A DNA stretch of 60,412 nucleotides. Origin: Planctomycetaceae bacterium (lineage in GTDB: Bacteria > Planctomycetota > Planctomycetia > Pirellulales > Pirellulaceae). Positions 16,992 to 25,263 of the stretch are shown in pieces; position 1 is the first letter of the stretch; the number at the start of each line of letters is the position of its first letter. A model generated the notes under the pieces. The model did not search any database, was not told the DNA's origin, and was given only the letters and a program-made list of their open reading frames with translations. The translations under genes were made by a program, and so were the position numbers. The stretch is from NCBI GenBank assembly GCA_002717145.1, contig PBCP01000040.1:1-60412 (forward strand), in the 5' to 3' direction.

Positions 16992-18359
16992 ATGAATTAT
17001 CTCAGATTATTGTTGTTGGTTCTCCTGGGTTTTATTTGCCTGCCATTGCAGGCGGCTCCTACTTGGCAGGCAGGCTCCGCACGCATCAAGCTTACGCCTC
17101 AACAGTTTATGTGGATGTCCGGATATGGCAGTCGTGTCGTTCCAGCTGACGGGAAGCTAACAGACATCTGGGCTAAAGCTCTGGTTTTACGAGATGCAAA
17201 TGGCAAAGATGTAGTCCTGATCACCGCAGACCTTATCGGTATTGGTCGTGAATCAACTCAATGGATCGCCCAGCAGCTGAAGGAGAAACATGACCTCGAA
17301 CGTTCGCAATTTGCCATCGCCACGTCACATACCCATACGGGCCCTGCCTTGTCCGACAACCTGGTTCCGCTGCATTATTTGAGAGCAGATACAGTTCAGC
17401 AAAATCGCATTGTGCAATACACCTTGAAGCTACGGCAGCTGCTTGTGGACGTGGTGGGACTTGCCTATCGGGATTTGGAACCGGTGTACCTGACTTCCGG
17501 AACGGGTCTTTGTACGGTTGCCGTAAACCGACGGACGAATACAGAATCTCAAGTGCCTCAAAAGAGACTGGAAGGTCGGCTGAACGGACCATACGATCAT
17601 GACGTGCCTGTATTGGCAGTCCGCAATGCAGACTATGAATTAAAGACCGTCGTGTTTGGATACGCCTGTCACTCGACTGTGCTGTCGTTTACAAAATGGT
17701 CAGGTGACTATCCGGGTTTTGCACAAATGGACTTGGAAAATCGCTACCCGGGAGTTGATGCGATGTTCTGGGCTGGTTGTGGAGCGGATCAAAACCCGTT
17801 GCCTCGAAGGACAGTTGAATTGGCTCAACACTATGGTGAACGAGTTGCCCAAAGCGTTGATAGTGTGCTGCGGGGAACCATGTCTCCGGTCGAAGGGGAG
17901 TTGGTTACTCATTACCACGAAATTGCAGGTAAGACGCAAACGCCCATTAGTCGAGACGAGTTGAATCAGCTACTTGCTGACGGCAATCAGTATGAACAAG
18001 CCTATGCACAATTTGTTTTGAAGAAATTAGGAGAACAGGAAAAGATGCCGGCGTTCTATCCCTATCCAATCCAAACCTGGCATATGGGCGATATTCGGAT
18101 GGTCTTTCTCGGTGGGGAAGTGGTCGTTGATTACGCGGTAAAGCTCAAGCTATTGGCATCAGGAGCAAAAAATACAAACGTCTGGGTAGCTGGCTACTCG
18201 AATGATGTCATGGCATATATTCCTTCGACTCGAGTGCTACTGGAAGGTGGCTATGAGGGTGGTGGATCGAATACGTATTACGGATTCCCCGCCTTATGGA
18301 GTGAAGAATTTGAGCAACAGATTCTTGATGAGACGCGTAAACAGATAAACTCAAAATAA
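16992..18359 (+). CDS. Secreted neutral/alkaline ceramidase-like protein
   Basis: A 455-residue exported protein with a signal peptide at residues 1-22 (cleavage near LQAA). It resembles the N-terminal catalytic domain of neutral ceramidases: GSARIKLTPQ at the mature N-terminus, ATSHTHTGPAL near residue 110 (zinc-binding His pair), ACHSTVLSF near 222 and GCGADQNPLPR near 260. Ceramidases cleave ceramide to sphingosine and fatty acid. The C-terminal beta-sandwich domain of full-length enzymes is missing or much shortened. Many planctomycete relatives are of unknown substrate, so hydrolase activity on another lipid or amide is possible. Confidence 0.8.
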   Translation: MNYLRLLLLVLLGFICLPLQAAPTWQAGSARIKLTPQQFMWMSGYGSRVVPADGKLTDIWAKALVLRDANGKDVVLITADLIGIGRESTQWIAQQLKEKHDLERSQFAIATSHTHTGPALSDNLVPLHYLRADTVQQNRIVQYTLKLRQLLVDVVGLAYRDLEPVYLTSGTGLCTVAVNRRTNTESQVPQKRLEGRLNGPYDHDVPVLAVRNADYELKTVVFGYACHSTVLSFTKWSGDYPGFAQMDLENRYPGVDAMFWAGCGADQNPLPRRTVELAQHYGERVAQSVDSVLRGTMSPVEGELVTHYHEIAGKTQTPISRDELNQLLADGNQYEQAYAQFVLKKLGEQEKMPAFYPYPIQTWHMGDIRMVFLGGEVVVDYAVKLKLLASGAKNTNVWVAGYSNDVMAYIPSTRVLLEGGYEGGGSNTYYGFPALWSEEFEQQILDETRKQINSK

Positions 18360-18374
18360 TGGTCCGCTTCTGTC

Positions 18375-19172
18375 ATGAAAAAGATTGGCTGGACAACGGA
18401 TATTCACCTAAGTGTGTGCGACGAAGTAACGCGCCATCGCTTTTACCAAGAAATACGTGACGCTAATCTCGACCAACTTTGGCTTGGAGGTGACATCGGT
18501 GAAGCCGATAACATCGAAGACTTATTGTCTGAGATGATTCTTGCTGTTGGGTTGCCAGTGTCGTTTGTGCTGGGAAATCATGATTTCTACTTTGGTAGTA
18601 TTCAGGGTGTTCGCAAAGTGGCAGATCAGTTATGTGATCGTTTTGACCACGCTGTTTATCTAAGCCATAGCTCAGTACAGGAAATCACCCCGACAGTTGG
18701 ACTCGTGGGTCATGATGGCTGGGCTGATGGCCGTATTGGTAATTATGAAACCAGCATGGTGATGATGCATGATTATCGACATATTGAAGAACTAGCAGGC
18801 CTGGGGAAATTCGAACGCTGGAAACATATGAAAGAGCAGGGAGATCTTGCCGCTCGCCATTTATATGAAGTCTTACCAGAAGCCATGGAAAAATATGATC
18901 AGGTTTGTCTTGTCACCCATGTGCCGCCGATGAGGGAAGCCTGTTGGTACGACGGGCAAACGGCAGATGACGAATGGGCTCCGCATTTTACCTGCAAGGC
19001 TGTAGGCGACGCGATATTAGAAATTGCAGCAAGATGGAGTGACACCCACTTATCGGTGCTATGCGGACATACGCATAGCTCGGGTGTTTGTCAGCCAGCT
19101 TCAAACATCCTGATTTATACCGACGACGCTGAATACGAGCACCCAAGACTCAATCGCATCTTGGAACTCTAA
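18375..19172 (+). CDS. Calcineurin-like metallophosphoesterase
   Basis: Dinuclear-metal phosphoesterase of 265 residues. The family signatures appear in order: D9-I-H11, WLGGDIGE (Asp near 39), LGNHDFYFGS near 73, LVTHVPP near 178 and CGHTHSSG near 235. No signal peptide is present, so it is cytoplasmic. Substrates in the family range from cyclic nucleotides to phosphoproteins and cannot be told here. It lies 15 bases after the ceramidase-like gene and ends convergent with epmA, with an inverted-repeat element in the gap. Confidence 0.9.
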   Translation: MKKIGWTTDIHLSVCDEVTRHRFYQEIRDANLDQLWLGGDIGEADNIEDLLSEMILAVGLPVSFVLGNHDFYFGSIQGVRKVADQLCDRFDHAVYLSHSSVQEITPTVGLVGHDGWADGRIGNYETSMVMMHDYRHIEELAGLGKFERWKHMKEQGDLAARHLYEVLPEAMEKYDQVCLVTHVPPMREACWYDGQTADDEWAPHFTCKAVGDAILEIAARWSDTHLSVLCGHTHSSGVCQPASNILIYTDDAEYEHPRLNRILEL

Positions 19173-19203
19173 TTTCCAGTGAAAACCGATTCCACCAAAA
19201 CCC

Positions 19204-19320
19204 GGTGCCACCCACTATTTCAAAAAGTTGTTGAATGATTTTGACCATTTTTAGAGTGGGTGTCACTTTATTTAGCACTGCATTTAGACTCTGGAATTGA
19301 TCCGCAGAGTGGGTGGCACC
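19204..19320. repeat. GGTGCCACCCA inverted-repeat element, copy 1
   Basis: GGTGCCACCCACT (19204-19216) and its exact reverse complement AGTGGGTGGCACC (19308-19320) flank 91 bases. A degenerate third arm, AGTGGGTGTCACT, lies inside at 19255-19267. The element fills the gap between two convergent genes and ends just 4 bases before the epmA stop codon. The same core recurs at 48347-48419. Confidence 0.75.
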
Positions 19321-19324
19321 TGAA

Positions 19325-20581
19325 TTAGGCTCGGGCAAAGGGAAAAGGGATGACGTCTCGAATAGATTTTTTTCCAAGAGCGAGCATGACCAGGCGATCG
19401 AACCCAAGTGCGACGCCACAACAGTCAGGCAGGCCGTGCCGCATGGCATCTGCTAAATAGCTATCGTTCGGTAGTTCTGGCCTGTCATCCAGCTGACGTA
19501 AGGCGTTGGTTTTAATATTACGCTGTAACAACTGTTCGGCGTCCAGCAATTCATGGTATCCATTGGCCAACTCGATTCCTTGAACAAACAACTCAAACCG
19601 TTCGGCGACCAATGGCTTTTCAGGGTGAAGACGAGCGAGGGCAGACTGGCTCGCCGGGTAGTCATAAAGAATACATGGCTGTTCGAATCCCAGGCGTGGC
19701 TGTATAAATTCAGTCATCAATAGATCAAGCCAGTCATCTCTATTCATTCCCCGCCAATCCTGTGGCGGCTCAAAGTCGAGTGAGGCTATCACATTGATAA
19801 GTTCCTTTTCGGTACTTTTCAATGGGTCAATTTTTAGAATCTGCTGAAATGCATCACTGTAAGATATCGTGTCGTAACCAGAGTATGACAACATGCTGGT
19901 AATCAATTTACCCAGAAAATCCATGGCTTCCTGCGTGGAGTGCCCCACTTGATACCACTCCACCATTGTAAATTCGAGATTATGCAAAGGCCCTCGTTCT
20001 TCGTCGCGAAATGCATGACAAATCTGAAATATCGCTTGCATCCCCGAAGCAATTAATCGCTTCATACCGAATTCAGGTGATGTTTGAAGCCAATGCTGTT
20101 TGCCAGCGACTTCCACACTGATGGGATGTAAATAACGATCTACGACCGTATCCGCAGAAAGCACAGGAGTTTCGACTTCGTCAAAACCGGAGTCATAGAA
20201 AAACTCCCGCAGTTGTTTTAACAGCCCGCTCCTAGCGATTAGTGTTTCAACGGTCGAGGTGGAACGAAACTTATGTGATTCGCTTGCAGCAGTATCAGTA
20301 CAAAACTTCATTTCCAAGTCAGCAATCTGGATTAGGTCGCCGTCGTTCAGTAGTAGATCCTGTTGAAGGCGTTCCCCGTTTACAAACGTCCCGTTGACGC
20401 TATTCAGGTCCTGAATCAGCACAGAATCGCATTGGACAACTACGCAGGCATGCTGTCGATTAACCGCGTTCAGGCTCAGGTGAATCTGAGCCTCTTCATC
20501 GCGTCCAACAATATTCTCTCCGTTCGACAACACAAAATGTTGTCCCTTGTCGAGTCCGTTGGTAATGATTAAGTAGGCCAT
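19325..20581 (-). CDS. epmA: EF-P lysyltransferase EpmA with N-terminal FHA domain
   Basis: Residues 1-95 form a forkhead-associated (FHA) phosphothreonine-binding domain: G26-R27, N41-R42-Q-H44, and N63-G-T-x-V-N-G69; the usual SRxH Ser is Asn41. Residues from about 105 are a class II lysyl-tRNA-synthetase-like catalytic domain matching EpmA/PoxA/GenX: TSPEFGMKRL (167-176), motif 2 FRDEE (191-195) with EFTMVEWY (203-210), and motif 3 GVALGFDRLVMLALG in the last 30 residues. There is no anticodon-binding domain, so it is not a tRNA synthetase. EpmA joins beta-lysine to a Lys of elongation factor P. E. coli EpmA is about 325 residues; the extra length is the FHA domain. The gene lies 20 bases downstream of efp. 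Confidence 0.93.
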   Translation of the reverse strand: MAYLIITNGLDKGQHFVLSNGENIVGRDEEAQIHLSLNAVNRQHACVVVQCDSVLIQDLNSVNGTFVNGERLQQDLLLNDGDLIQIADLEMKFCTDTAASESHKFRSTSTVETLIARSGLLKQLREFFYDSGFDEVETPVLSADTVVDRYLHPISVEVAGKQHWLQTSPEFGMKRLIASGMQAIFQICHAFRDEERGPLHNLEFTMVEWYQVGHSTQEAMDFLGKLITSMLSYSGYDTISYSDAFQQILKIDPLKSTEKELINVIASLDFEPPQDWRGMNRDDWLDLLMTEFIQPRLGFEQPCILYDYPASQSALARLHPEKPLVAERFELFVQGIELANGYHELLDAEQLLQRNIKTNALRQLDDRPELPNDSYLADAMRHGLPDCCGVALGFDRLVMLALGKKSIRDVIPFPFARA

Positions 20582-20601
20582 ATGCCAGGCCTCATTACTA
20601 G

Positions 20602-21174
20602 TTATTTAACGCTTGCGCGTTCTACATAGTCGCCCGTACGAGTATCTACTTTGATAATATTTCCCATTTCAATGAACGCGGGACAAATGATCTCAGCTCC
20701 GGTTTCAACTTTCACCGGCTTGGTCACATTTGTGGCAGTATCTCCTTTGGCGCCGGGTTCACAGAACTCGACCGTCAATTCAACATGATTTGGTGGAGTA
20801 ATCGTGATGGGATTTCCATTCCAAAGGACAGCGTGACACTTCATACCTTCCTTTAGATATTTCCAGTAGTCACCGACCTGTTCTTCTGACAATTCGTATT
20901 GATCGAAGTCTGTATTATTCATGAAGTAGAATGTGTCGGTTTGTCGGTAAAGGAATTGGCAGTCGATTTCTTCAACATCAGCAGCTTCCAATGAATCACC
21001 ACCTTTATAAGTACGATCCAGTACGGTACCGCGAATTAGGTTTCGCAACTTACATTTGTATAGAGCGTTTCCTTTTCCCGGCTTCACGAAATTCATCTCG
21101 ATCATTAGATAGGGCTCGTTATCGATTTCAACACGAAGGCCTTTACGAAAATCGTTAGTTTTATAGCTTGCCAC
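20602..21174 (-). CDS. efp: Translation elongation factor P
   Basis: A 190-residue EF-P that relieves ribosome stalling at polyproline stretches. The N-terminal KOW-like domain ends its tip loop with FVKPGKG; K34 aligns with the E. coli lysine that receives beta-lysine. VTPPNHVELTV and the C-terminal GEIIKVD-type segment (GNIIKVDTRTGDYVERA) are diagnostic. The start codon is GTG, with AAGGA upstream. It heads a two-gene operon with epmA and is divergent from epmB, so substrate and both main modification enzymes are together. No epmC (hydroxylase) is seen. Confidence 0.96.
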   Translation of the reverse strand: MASYKTNDFRKGLRVEIDNEPYLMIEMNFVKPGKGNALYKCKLRNLIRGTVLDRTYKGGDSLEAADVEEIDCQFLYRQTDTFYFMNNTDFDQYELSEEQVGDYWKYLKEGMKCHAVLWNGNPITITPPNHVELTVEFCEPGAKGDTATNVTKPVKVETGAEIICPAFIEMGNIIKVDTRTGDYVERASVK

Positions 21175-21269
21175 GGCGTACTTTTTCCTTGTTGATTGAC
21201 CGTTGATTTACTTTCGGGCTGGTACAATCGAGAGATTCAATCCAACTCCATTAAGTGTTTACTATAACC

Positions 21270-22292
21270 ATGAGCTCTGACTTATCACAGACCAAACCGG
21301 TTGACGCATCAGCATCGGCTGAAGTGAGTTCGTGGCAGCAGGAAATGAAGCGGGCGATTCGATCCTCGCGAGAATTATGTGAATTCTTGAGCATCCCTGT
21401 TGATGCGATTCACACGGAAGAAAATGATTTTCCAGTGTTTGTTCCGCGAAGTTTTGCAACCCGGATGAAGTCGGGCGATGCTCAGGACCCCTTGTTTTTA
21501 CAGGTGGTTTCTCAAGCCGCTGAGTCAATTACCACGGAGGGATATGGCATTGACCCGAATCACGAATCAGAGGCTGTATTGGCTGCCGGCGTTCTTCAAA
21601 AATATTCGTCACGAGCATTGCTTATATCAACAGGTGGATGTGCTGTGCACTGTCGATATTGTTTTCGCCGTCATTTTCCGTATTCCGAAAGCCCAGCAGG
21701 TCTGGAGCAATGGCGTCCTTCGCTGGAGGTGATTGCTAAAGATTCAAACATTGAAGAAGTGATATTGAGTGGAGGAGATCCACTGATTTTGCCTGATCAT
21801 GTGATTGGCCAACTTTTAAATGCACTGGCCGACATACCTCATGTTAAGCACGTTCGCTTTCACACGCGTACACCTGTTGTATTGGCCTCGAGAATTACAG
21901 CCGGGCTGATTCGCCAGTTAAAGTCGACTCGGTTGAAAACTTGGTTCGTTATCCATTCCAATCATGCGAATGAACTGGATGGTGAAGTGTTGACGGGCCT
22001 TTCAAAGTTACAGCAAATTGGTATTCCGGTTTTGAATCAGGCGGTTTTGTTATCGGGTGTCAATGACGATGAGAAAGCACTTTATGATTTGTGCAAACGT
22101 CTGATCGATGCTCAGATTACTCCCTATTATTTACATCAACTTGATGAAGTCGCCGGTGCGGCGCATTTTCACGTATCCAAAAGCCGAGGTATAGAATTGA
22201 TCTCGGCGTTAAGAAAACGATTGCCTGGTTATGCTGTACCCCGGTATGTCGAAGAGATTGCTGGCGAGCGGTCAAAGACTGTAATCGCATAA
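21270..22292 (+). CDS. epmB: Lysine 2,3-aminomutase for EF-P (EpmB/YjeK)
   Basis: Radical-SAM, PLP-dependent enzyme that turns alpha-lysine into beta-lysine for EF-P modification. The [4Fe-4S] motif is C124-x3-C128-x2-C131. YYLHQLDEVAGAAHFHV and the C-terminal GERSKT segment, whose K336 fits the PLP-binding lysine, are typical of EpmB. The length of 340 residues matches EpmB and is shorter than clostridial lysine aminomutases. ATG 21270 is chosen over GTG 21255. It is divergent from efp-epmA across about 95 bases and is followed after 12 bases by a methyltransferase gene. Confidence 0.93.
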   Translation: MSSDLSQTKPVDASASAEVSSWQQEMKRAIRSSRELCEFLSIPVDAIHTEENDFPVFVPRSFATRMKSGDAQDPLFLQVVSQAAESITTEGYGIDPNHESEAVLAAGVLQKYSSRALLISTGGCAVHCRYCFRRHFPYSESPAGLEQWRPSLEVIAKDSNIEEVILSGGDPLILPDHVIGQLLNALADIPHVKHVRFHTRTPVVLASRITAGLIRQLKSTRLKTWFVIHSNHANELDGEVLTGLSKLQQIGIPVLNQAVLLSGVNDDEKALYDLCKRLIDAQITPYYLHQLDEVAGAAHFHVSKSRGIELISALRKRLPGYAVPRYVEEIAGERSKTVIA

Positions 22293-22304
22293 GGATTTAT
22301 TAAT

Positions 22305-22973
22305 ATGGCGTTAGAACGAGTGCTCGAGCCCGAAGTGATGGACTCTTACGAAGAAGCGCGCGATTATGACAGCATGGACCATCAGGCAGTCAATACTCTG
22401 TTTGTGCAGGATTTCCTGACTGTAGGTGAAATTGGCACTGACATACTGGATGTTGGAACTGGCACGGCCCAGATACCTGTCCAGCTGTGTCGTCAGGATG
22501 AGGATTGCAGGGTGATCGCGATTGATATGGCCGCCCATATGCTGGACCTTGCCCGCTTTAATATTGAAGTTGATGGATTTACTCAACGTATCTTTCTCCA
22601 GCAAATTGATGCGAAGGATATGGATTTTGAGGCCTCAATGTTTGATAGTGTTATATCCAATAGCATCATTCATCACATTCCGACTCCGTTAACGGTGCTC
22701 GAGGAATCGGTTCGTGTTACTCGGCCCGGAGGACTCCTCTTTTTCCGTGATTTAATGCGTCCAAATTCATCAGAAGAAGTCAGGAATTTGGTCGAAGCAT
22801 ATGCCGGAGATGAAAATGAACACCAAAGGCAAATGTTTGACGATTCTTTGAGAGCTGCCCTGAGTCTCACAGAAATTCGCGAAATGGTGGCCAGCCTTGG
22901 ATTTTCAGGGGAAACGGTACAGGCAACAAGTGATCGTCACTGGACTTGGGTTACTCGTACACCGGAGGCCTAA
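22305..22973 (+). CDS. Class I SAM-dependent methyltransferase
   Basis: A 222-residue methyltransferase with a Rossmann core: motif I DVGTGTAQIP near 48-57, acidic motif II IAIDMA near 72, post-II IDAKDM, and FDSVISNSIIHHI near 108. The order fits the UbiE/small-molecule methyltransferase group. No substrate-specific domain is recognisable. Its start is 12 bases after epmB, so the two are almost surely co-transcribed; whether it acts on EF-P, beta-lysine or something unrelated is open. Confidence 0.88.
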   Translation: MALERVLEPEVMDSYEEARDYDSMDHQAVNTLFVQDFLTVGEIGTDILDVGTGTAQIPVQLCRQDEDCRVIAIDMAAHMLDLARFNIEVDGFTQRIFLQQIDAKDMDFEASMFDSVISNSIIHHIPTPLTVLEESVRVTRPGGLLFFRDLMRPNSSEEVRNLVEAYAGDENEHQRQMFDDSLRAALSLTEIREMVASLGFSGETVQATSDRHWTWVTRTPEA

Positions 22974-23021
22974 AACTGTAAAAACTAGTAACCTCAGGTG
23001 TCTAAAAAGACAGTCGATTCG

Positions 23022-23069
23022 TGGTACACTACACGTCAAGAAGATCACGGTCGTTTCAAAAGACGTGAT
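23022..23069 (+). promoter_or_regulatory. Candidate extended -10 promoter and 5' UTR hairpin of thyA
   Basis: TGG-TACACT at 23022-23030 fits an extended -10 element, while no good -35 is seen. Just inside the expected transcript, ATCACG(G)TC at 23044-23052 pairs with GACGTGAT at 23062-23069, giving 8 pairs with one bulged G and a 9-base loop. The hairpin ends about 47 bases before the thyA start codon. Confidence 0.3.
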
Positions 23070-23116
23070 TTAGGTGAACAAAGGGAATTGTCAGCACGCA
23101 GGATGGATTACCGACG

Positions 23117-23911
23117 ATGCAGCAGTATCTAGATTTAATGCGTCGTATTCTGGACGACGGAGCCGAAAAAACGGATCGCACTGGGACTGGAACGAAAAGT
23201 GTATTTGGGCATCAAATGCGTTTTGACTTGTCCGAATCGTTTCCGTTGCTAACGACAAAGAAACTACACCTGAGGTCTATCATTCATGAACTTTTGTGGT
23301 TTTTGACAGGTGATACCAATGTTCAGTACCTGCACGAAAACAAAGTCACAATCTGGGATGAATGGGCAGATGAACAGGGTAATCTGGGGCCGGTATATGG
23401 CCATCAGTGGCGAAAATGGGAATCCGCCGATGGCCGCATTATCGATCAGATAACGCAGGTAATCGAACAAATCAAAACGAATCCTGATTCGCGGCGGCTA
23501 ATTGTAAGTGCCTGGAATGTGGGCGACATTGACAAGATGGCTTTGCCGCCTTGCCATCTTCTGTTCCAGTTTTATGTCGCAGATGGAAAGCTGTCCTGTC
23601 AACTGTATCAACGCAGCGCAGATGTGTTTCTGGGTGTGCCATTTAATATCGCCTCCTATTCTTTGCTATGCATGATGATGGCCCAGGTTTGCAAATTGAA
23701 ACCCGGTGAATTTGTACATACGCTGGGCGATGCTCATCTATACAGTAATCATCTTGAGCAGACAGAACTTCAATTGTCACGACAGCCCAAGGCGCTACCC
23801 AGAATGCTCATCAATCCGAAAGTGGACAATCTTTTTGATTTCAAGTTCGAGGATTTTGAGTTAGTCGATTACGATCCTCACCCGCATATTAAAGCACCGG
23901 TGGCAATTTAA
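23117..23911 (+). CDS. thyA: Thymidylate synthase
   Basis: ThyA methylates dUMP to dTMP using methylene-tetrahydrofolate. The 264-residue length equals the E. coli enzyme. The sequence has the N-terminal [16 protein letters not shown] loop, [15 protein letters not shown], the catalytic Cys in [31 protein letters not shown] and a C-terminus ending in KAPVAI. The folA gene follows after 2 bases; it recycles the dihydrofolate produced here. Confidence 0.98.
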   Translation: MQQYLDLMRRILDDGAEKTDRTGTGTKSVFGHQMRFDLSESFPLLTTKKLHLRSIIHELLWFLTGDTNVQYLHENKVTIWDEWADEQGNLGPVYGHQWRKWESADGRIIDQITQVIEQIKTNPDSRRLIVSAWNVGDIDKMALPPCHLLFQFYVADGKLSCQLYQRSADVFLGVPFNIASYSLLCMMMAQVCKLKPGEFVHTLGDAHLYSNHLEQTELQLSRQPKALPRMLINPKVDNLFDFKFEDFELVDYDPHPHIKAPVAI

Positions 23912-23913
23912 CG

Positions 23914-24405
23914 ATGGCAGTGTCGATCATTGTTGCGATGGCCGAAAACAATGTGATCGGTCGTGATATGGACCTGCCTTGGCACATCTCAGCAGATCTC
24001 AAGCGATTCAAGGCGCTCACGATGGGTCATCATATTGTGATGGGGCGTAAAACATATGAATCAATAGGCCGGCTTCTGCCGGGACGTACCACGGTGATTA
24101 TCACAAGGCAGCATGATTATCTGGTGGAAGGGGCGGTTATTGTTCACTCATTGGAGCAGGCTCAACAAGTGGCAGCTGACGATAATGAACTGTTTATCAT
24201 TGGGGGTGGTCAGATTTATGAAATTGCATTGCCCTATGCCGACAAGCTTCATTTAACTCGAGTCCACACTGAAGTTGAAGGGGACACGCGATTCCCGAAT
24301 GTTTGCTGGAACGAATGGCAGCTGATTAATGCGGAGCGTCATTTGGCTGATGAAAAGAATGACCATGACTATACTTTTGAGTCGTATCAAAAAGTGTCCA
24401 CTTGA
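23914..24405 (+). CDS. folA: Dihydrofolate reductase
   Basis: A 163-residue DHFR reducing dihydrofolate with NADPH. The pattern SIIVAMAENNVIGRDMDLPWHISADLKRFK gives the usual active-site acidic residue (Asp in the WHISADLKRFK helix), followed by MGRKTYESIGRLLPGRTTVIITR and FIIGGGQIYEIALPYADKLHLTRV. It is coupled to thyA with 2 bases between stop and start, a classic pair in one-carbon metabolism. Confidence 0.97.
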   Translation: MAVSIIVAMAENNVIGRDMDLPWHISADLKRFKALTMGHHIVMGRKTYESIGRLLPGRTTVIITRQHDYLVEGAVIVHSLEQAQQVAADDNELFIIGGGQIYEIALPYADKLHLTRVHTEVEGDTRFPNVCWNEWQLINAERHLADEKNDHDYTFESYQKVST

Positions 24406-24531
24406 GACTTGATTGCGGTTAAAACTCCACAAAGTTGGATGACGACGTTAAATTCGAACGATTAATGTCTCATTTTTTCCTGTCTGCTCGACGAGGCTGT
24501 TTTTTCCTCTGAAATCTGAACCTTCGGAGGT

Positions 24532-24564
24532 ATGATGCGTATATCAATACAGATTCATGCATGA
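24532..24564 (+). CDS. Possible short leader ORF ahead of the sigma factor
   Basis: GGAGG at 24526-24530 precedes two in-frame ATGs (24532, 24535). They open a reading frame of at most 10 residues (MMRISIQIHA) whose TGA at 24562-24564 overlaps the beginning of the sigma-factor gene. The sigma start at 24557 has no ribosome-binding site of its own, so ribosomes finishing this short frame could re-start there. Very short ORFs arise by chance; confidence is low. Confidence 0.3.
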   Translation: MMRISIQIHA

Positions 24565-25192
24565 AACACCGGTGACGCCCATGACGGGTAAAGATTACTC
24601 TGACGAGCAGATACTCTCGCTCTATAAAAAAGAGGGAGATCGGGAGCTTTTTGCGCATCTCGTTCGTCGTTATGAGCGTGAGCTGTATAGTTACCTGCGC
24701 AGGTATGTGGGCAATGCAGAGATGGCGGAAGATGTGTTTCAGTCGACGTTTCTTCAGGTTCATTTAAAATGTGAACAGTTTGATGAAGGACGCCGGTTCC
24801 GTCCCTGGCTTTATACGATCGCTACGAATCAGGCGATTGATGCGCAGCGACGTAACAAGCGGCATCGTATCGCCAGCTTAGATCGAATGGCCAAGTCCGA
24901 TGATGCGGTCGATATCGGTACGCTGGTTAATCTACTCGAAGGTAGTGAAGGTGATCCGCTGGATCATGTTGCTCAGCTGGAGCGTGGACAATGGGTGCAG
25001 CAGGCGATTGGTGAACTTTCCGAACAAATGAGAAGTGTGATTAACCTGATCTATTATCAAGGCATGAAATATCGTGAAGCGGCCGATGTGTTGGAGATTC
25101 CTGTAGGAACAGTGAAGAGTCGATTACATGCTGCTGTAATGAAACTTCACGAGGTGTGGCAACGCACTCATCAGGAAGAAAACGAGTCCTAA
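24557..25192 (+). CDS. ECF-type RNA polymerase sigma factor
   Basis: A 211-residue sigma-70 family protein. Region 2 runs about residues 28-95 (LVRRYERELYSYLRRYVGNAEMAEDVFQ, then FRPWLYTIATNQAIDAQRR) and region 4 about 150-205 (LSEQMRSVINLIYYQGMKYREAADVLEIPVGTVKSRLH). Regions 1.1 and 3 are missing, as in extracytoplasmic-function sigma factors. An in-frame ATG at 24581 is an alternative start. The next gene encodes a membrane protein that probably controls it; the pair are 71 bases apart. Confidence 0.92.
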   Translation: MHETPVTPMTGKDYSDEQILSLYKKEGDRELFAHLVRRYERELYSYLRRYVGNAEMAEDVFQSTFLQVHLKCEQFDEGRRFRPWLYTIATNQAIDAQRRNKRHRIASLDRMAKSDDAVDIGTLVNLLEGSEGDPLDHVAQLERGQWVQQAIGELSEQMRSVINLIYYQGMKYREAADVLEIPVGTVKSRLHAAVMKLHEVWQRTHQEENES

Positions 25193-25263
25193 ACACGGCG
25201 AAAGCCGAATACCAAACGGATCTAGTTAGAGCAAGATAGAGAAGAGATAGTTAAGTAAACGCA

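Noticed and set aside
19681..19700. TTCGAATCC-like string resembling a tRNA T-loop
   Set aside because: It lies inside the well-supported epmA coding region and no acceptor or anticodon stem can be formed around it.
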